Assembly (NCBI GenBank): GCA_018399455.1
Contig: JAGYOT010000075.1
Span: 1-7,599, forward strand
Reading direction: 5' to 3'
DNA length: 7,599 bases
Source of the DNA: Desulfobacterales bacterium
GTDB lineage: Bacteria; Desulfobacterota; Desulfobacteria; Desulfobacterales; Desulfosalsimonadaceae
A program made the translations under genes and the position numbers. The notes under the pieces are model-generated. The model did not search any database, was not told where the DNA came from, and saw only the letters and a program-made list of their open reading frames with translations. Positions 6,304 to 7,599 of this stretch are shown one piece after another (the first letter of the stretch is position 1; each line of letters starts with the position of its first letter).

Positions 6304-7404
6304 ATGATGAAGGAACAGCAGCGTGCTTGCACTTGCAGCGAATCCTGTGAGGGCTGCCGGATCAAGGAGATGTTTAAATCCACGGCAGATATTGTCTTAT
6401 CCACCGGCATCAAGGGCGAAATCCTTGAATGGAACCCGGCGGCGGAACAGGCTACCGGCTACACCGAAGCCCAGGCGAGAACGTTTCGCCTTCACGAGTT
6501 GACCGTCAAAGAAGATCAGGCCGTGGTTGAGTCCGTTCTCTCAAGGCTCAGGCAATTGGAGCAGCCATTGCAAGCATATTGGGCCCTGGCAGCCAACGAC
6601 GGCCGACATATACCGGCTTACTGGATCTGCTCGGCCATAACCGGGCCCCAGAAAATGACGACCGGCATGGTTGCCATCGGCCACAAGCCTAAAATTCGTG
6701 CGGATACGGAAATGGTCTTACAGGAGCCCGGCCAAAAAGCGGCGCTTTCTCGAATGGCCAGGAACCTCGCCCATGAAATTCAAAATCCCCTTGCTGTCAG
6801 CTATTCTGCCGTGCAATTTCTGATGACGGGCGATACCAGCCCCGAGCTGCGCATCAAATACATGCAGCAAATCCGTGAGGGCATCAAGCAGGCATCTCTT
6901 GTCATCGACAATCTGTTGAAATTTACCGCTCCCCCGAGCCATTGGCGCGACTCCGCGGCGGACCTCGTAAACGTCGTTAAAGAGGCCGTAACCACCGTAT
7001 TTGATCCGCGAAAGACTCCCGGCATTGACGTCAAGACGCATTTGTGTGCCCATCCGATCCGCATCAGCGGCAGCGCGGGCAGGCTGCGCCAGGCGGTTGT
7101 CAATCTTTTGCTCAACAGGTGCCGGGCCCTGCAGGAAGGCGACAGGCTGAGCCTGACACTGGAGCAAAAAAACAAATGGGCGGTTTTGGAGTTGTCGGAT
7201 ACCGGCTGCGCCATACCTGAATCGATTCCCGCTGATGAATCCGACCCTGTTTTCACAATTGCGCCGCCGGGCAAAAGAACAAACCTGGAGATTTTAATCA
7301 GCCACACGATTATCAAACAGCATGGAGGCGAAATCCGGATAAAAACCAAAAAACAACGGGGCATGGTTTATACTGTCCGGCTGCCCACGGCAGAATCCGA
7401 ATAA
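6304..7404 (+). CDS. Soluble PAS-domain histidine kinase with a degenerate ATP lid
   Basis: The product has 366 aa. GGAG at 6294-6297 is six bases before the ATG at 6304; the ATG at 6307 is also possible. There is no membrane segment, so it should be cytoplasmic. The N-terminus carries a cysteine group (Cys9, 11, 15, 18). A PAS domain covers about 24-130 (FKSTADIVLSTGIKGEILEW, NPAAEQATGY). The dimerisation and phospho-acceptor domain covers about 145-208, with the H-box at His157 (NLAHEIQNPL). The ATPase domain follows at about 218-362. Its N-box is intact (Asn267 and Asn271), but G1 reads DTGCA instead of DxGxG. The usual GTGLGL lid reads RTNLEI at 325-330, though flanking features remain (FT at 317, IIKQHGG at 336-342). 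The family phosphorylates its own His and passes the phosphate to a response regulator. Here kinase activity may be weak or lost, perhaps leaving phosphatase or scaffold activity. No partner regulator is visible. A role in controlling the polysaccharide locus is inferred from location only. Confidence 0.93.
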   Translation: MMKEQQRACTCSESCEGCRIKEMFKSTADIVLSTGIKGEILEWNPAAEQATGYTEAQARTFRLHELTVKEDQAVVESVLSRLRQLEQPLQAYWALAANDGRHIPAYWICSAITGPQKMTTGMVAIGHKPKIRADTEMVLQEPGQKAALSRMARNLAHEIQNPLAVSYSAVQFLMTGDTSPELRIKYMQQIREGIKQASLVIDNLLKFTAPPSHWRDSAADLVNVVKEAVTTVFDPRKTPGIDVKTHLCAHPIRISGSAGRLRQAVVNLLLNRCRALQEGDRLSLTLEQKNKWAVLELSDTGCAIPESIPADESDPVFTIAPPGKRTNLEILISHTIIKQHGGEIRIKTKKQRGMVYTVRLPTAESE

Positions 7405-7430
7405 CTGAAACTTGATGAGTCTGTTAAAAT

Positions 7431-7479
7431 AAATAATGGGGACGGTCATAAAATAATGGGAAATAATAGGGACGGTCAT
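7431..7479 (+). repeat. A/T-rich direct repeat with GGGACGGTCAT core
   Basis: A 19-base unit at 7431-7449 (AAATAATGGGGACGGTCAT) recurs at 7461-7479 with one mismatch. A partial copy, AAATAATGGG, lies between them at 7451-7460. Immediately after, ATGCAT occurs twice (7478-7483 and 7486-7491). I recall similar GGGACGGTC repeats next to REP-associated tyrosine transposases in related bacteria, but no such gene is in the window. Confidence 0.85.
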
Positions 7480-7555
7480 GCATAAATGCATAACTGCGTT
7501 TTAAGAGCCCGGATGGAATAAGGGACTAAGGTCTCCTTGAGGAAAAAAGAAGTAT

Positions 7556-7599
7556 TGATGGCTTCGCAAAAAGTCCAATATCTGCGTTGCGCTGCATCC
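7556..7599. repeat. Possible left end of a dispersed palindromic repeat, cut by the window edge
   Basis: The sequence starting TGATGGCTTCGCAAAAAGTC and running into TGCGTTGCGCTGCATCC resembles, from memory, one arm of a short non-coding repeat common between genes in Desulfobacterota. In those copies a matching inverted arm (GACTTTTT...GCCATCA) closes the element. The other arm would lie beyond the window, so this cannot be confirmed here. Bases 7492-7555, between this and the direct repeat, show no gene or clear terminator. Confidence 0.4.

Noticed and set aside
7294..7491. Small minus-strand frame with a repeated MTVPII peptide.
   Set aside because: The peptide repeat merely translates the direct DNA repeat, and the frame overlaps the end of the histidine kinase gene.
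7528..7547. Possible terminator hairpin (AAGG, TCT, CCTT) followed by GAGGAAAAAAG.
   Set aside because: The stem is only four base pairs and is followed by A's rather than T's; on the other strand the T run precedes the stem.

Overview
The window is a GC-rich bacterial segment with one gene direction throughout (all + strand). It looks like the distal part of an exopolysaccharide or capsule export operon, followed by a separate sensor kinase gene and then repeat-rich intergenic DNA. Gram-negative origin is clear from a lipoprotein polysaccharide exporter, an outer-membrane beta-barrel with a signal peptide, and a fused Wzc-type kinase. The protein style, the soluble PAS histidine kinase and the repeat sequences at the right end remind me of Desulfobacterota (deltaproteobacteria) such as the Desulfobacterales. 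That placement is an impression from sequence style, not a computed result.

Layout. Bases 1-744 hold an open frame with TPR-like helices that runs off the left edge. It may be a free-standing small protein or the C-terminal part of a longer TPR protein. It overlaps by 20 bases a gene (725-1495) for a secreted, mostly helical, four-cysteine protein that I do not recognise. Next come an outer-membrane beta-barrel (1534-2775), a Wza-family export lipoprotein (2789-3841) and a Wzz/Wzc-type chain-length regulator fused to a BY-family tyrosine kinase (3881-6151). Gaps are an overlap or 13-39 bases, so these five genes are probably one transcript.

After a 152-base gap holding a 14-base tandem repeat, a PAS-domain histidine kinase (6304-7404) follows. 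It keeps the phospho-acceptor His but has lost the glycines of the ATP-lid motif. Bases 7405-7599 contain no credible gene. They hold an A/T-rich direct repeat and, at the very edge, what looks like the left end of a dispersed repeat element.

How the genes may work together. The Wzc-type protein sits in the inner membrane and controls polymer length and export through its kinase cycle. The Wza-family lipoprotein links it to the outer membrane. This lipoprotein lacks the C-terminal helix that lets E. coli Wza build its own outer-membrane pore, so the adjacent beta-barrel is a good candidate for the final exit channel. The small secreted protein and the TPR protein are candidate accessory factors. 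The sensor kinase could regulate the locus, but no partner response regulator is visible.
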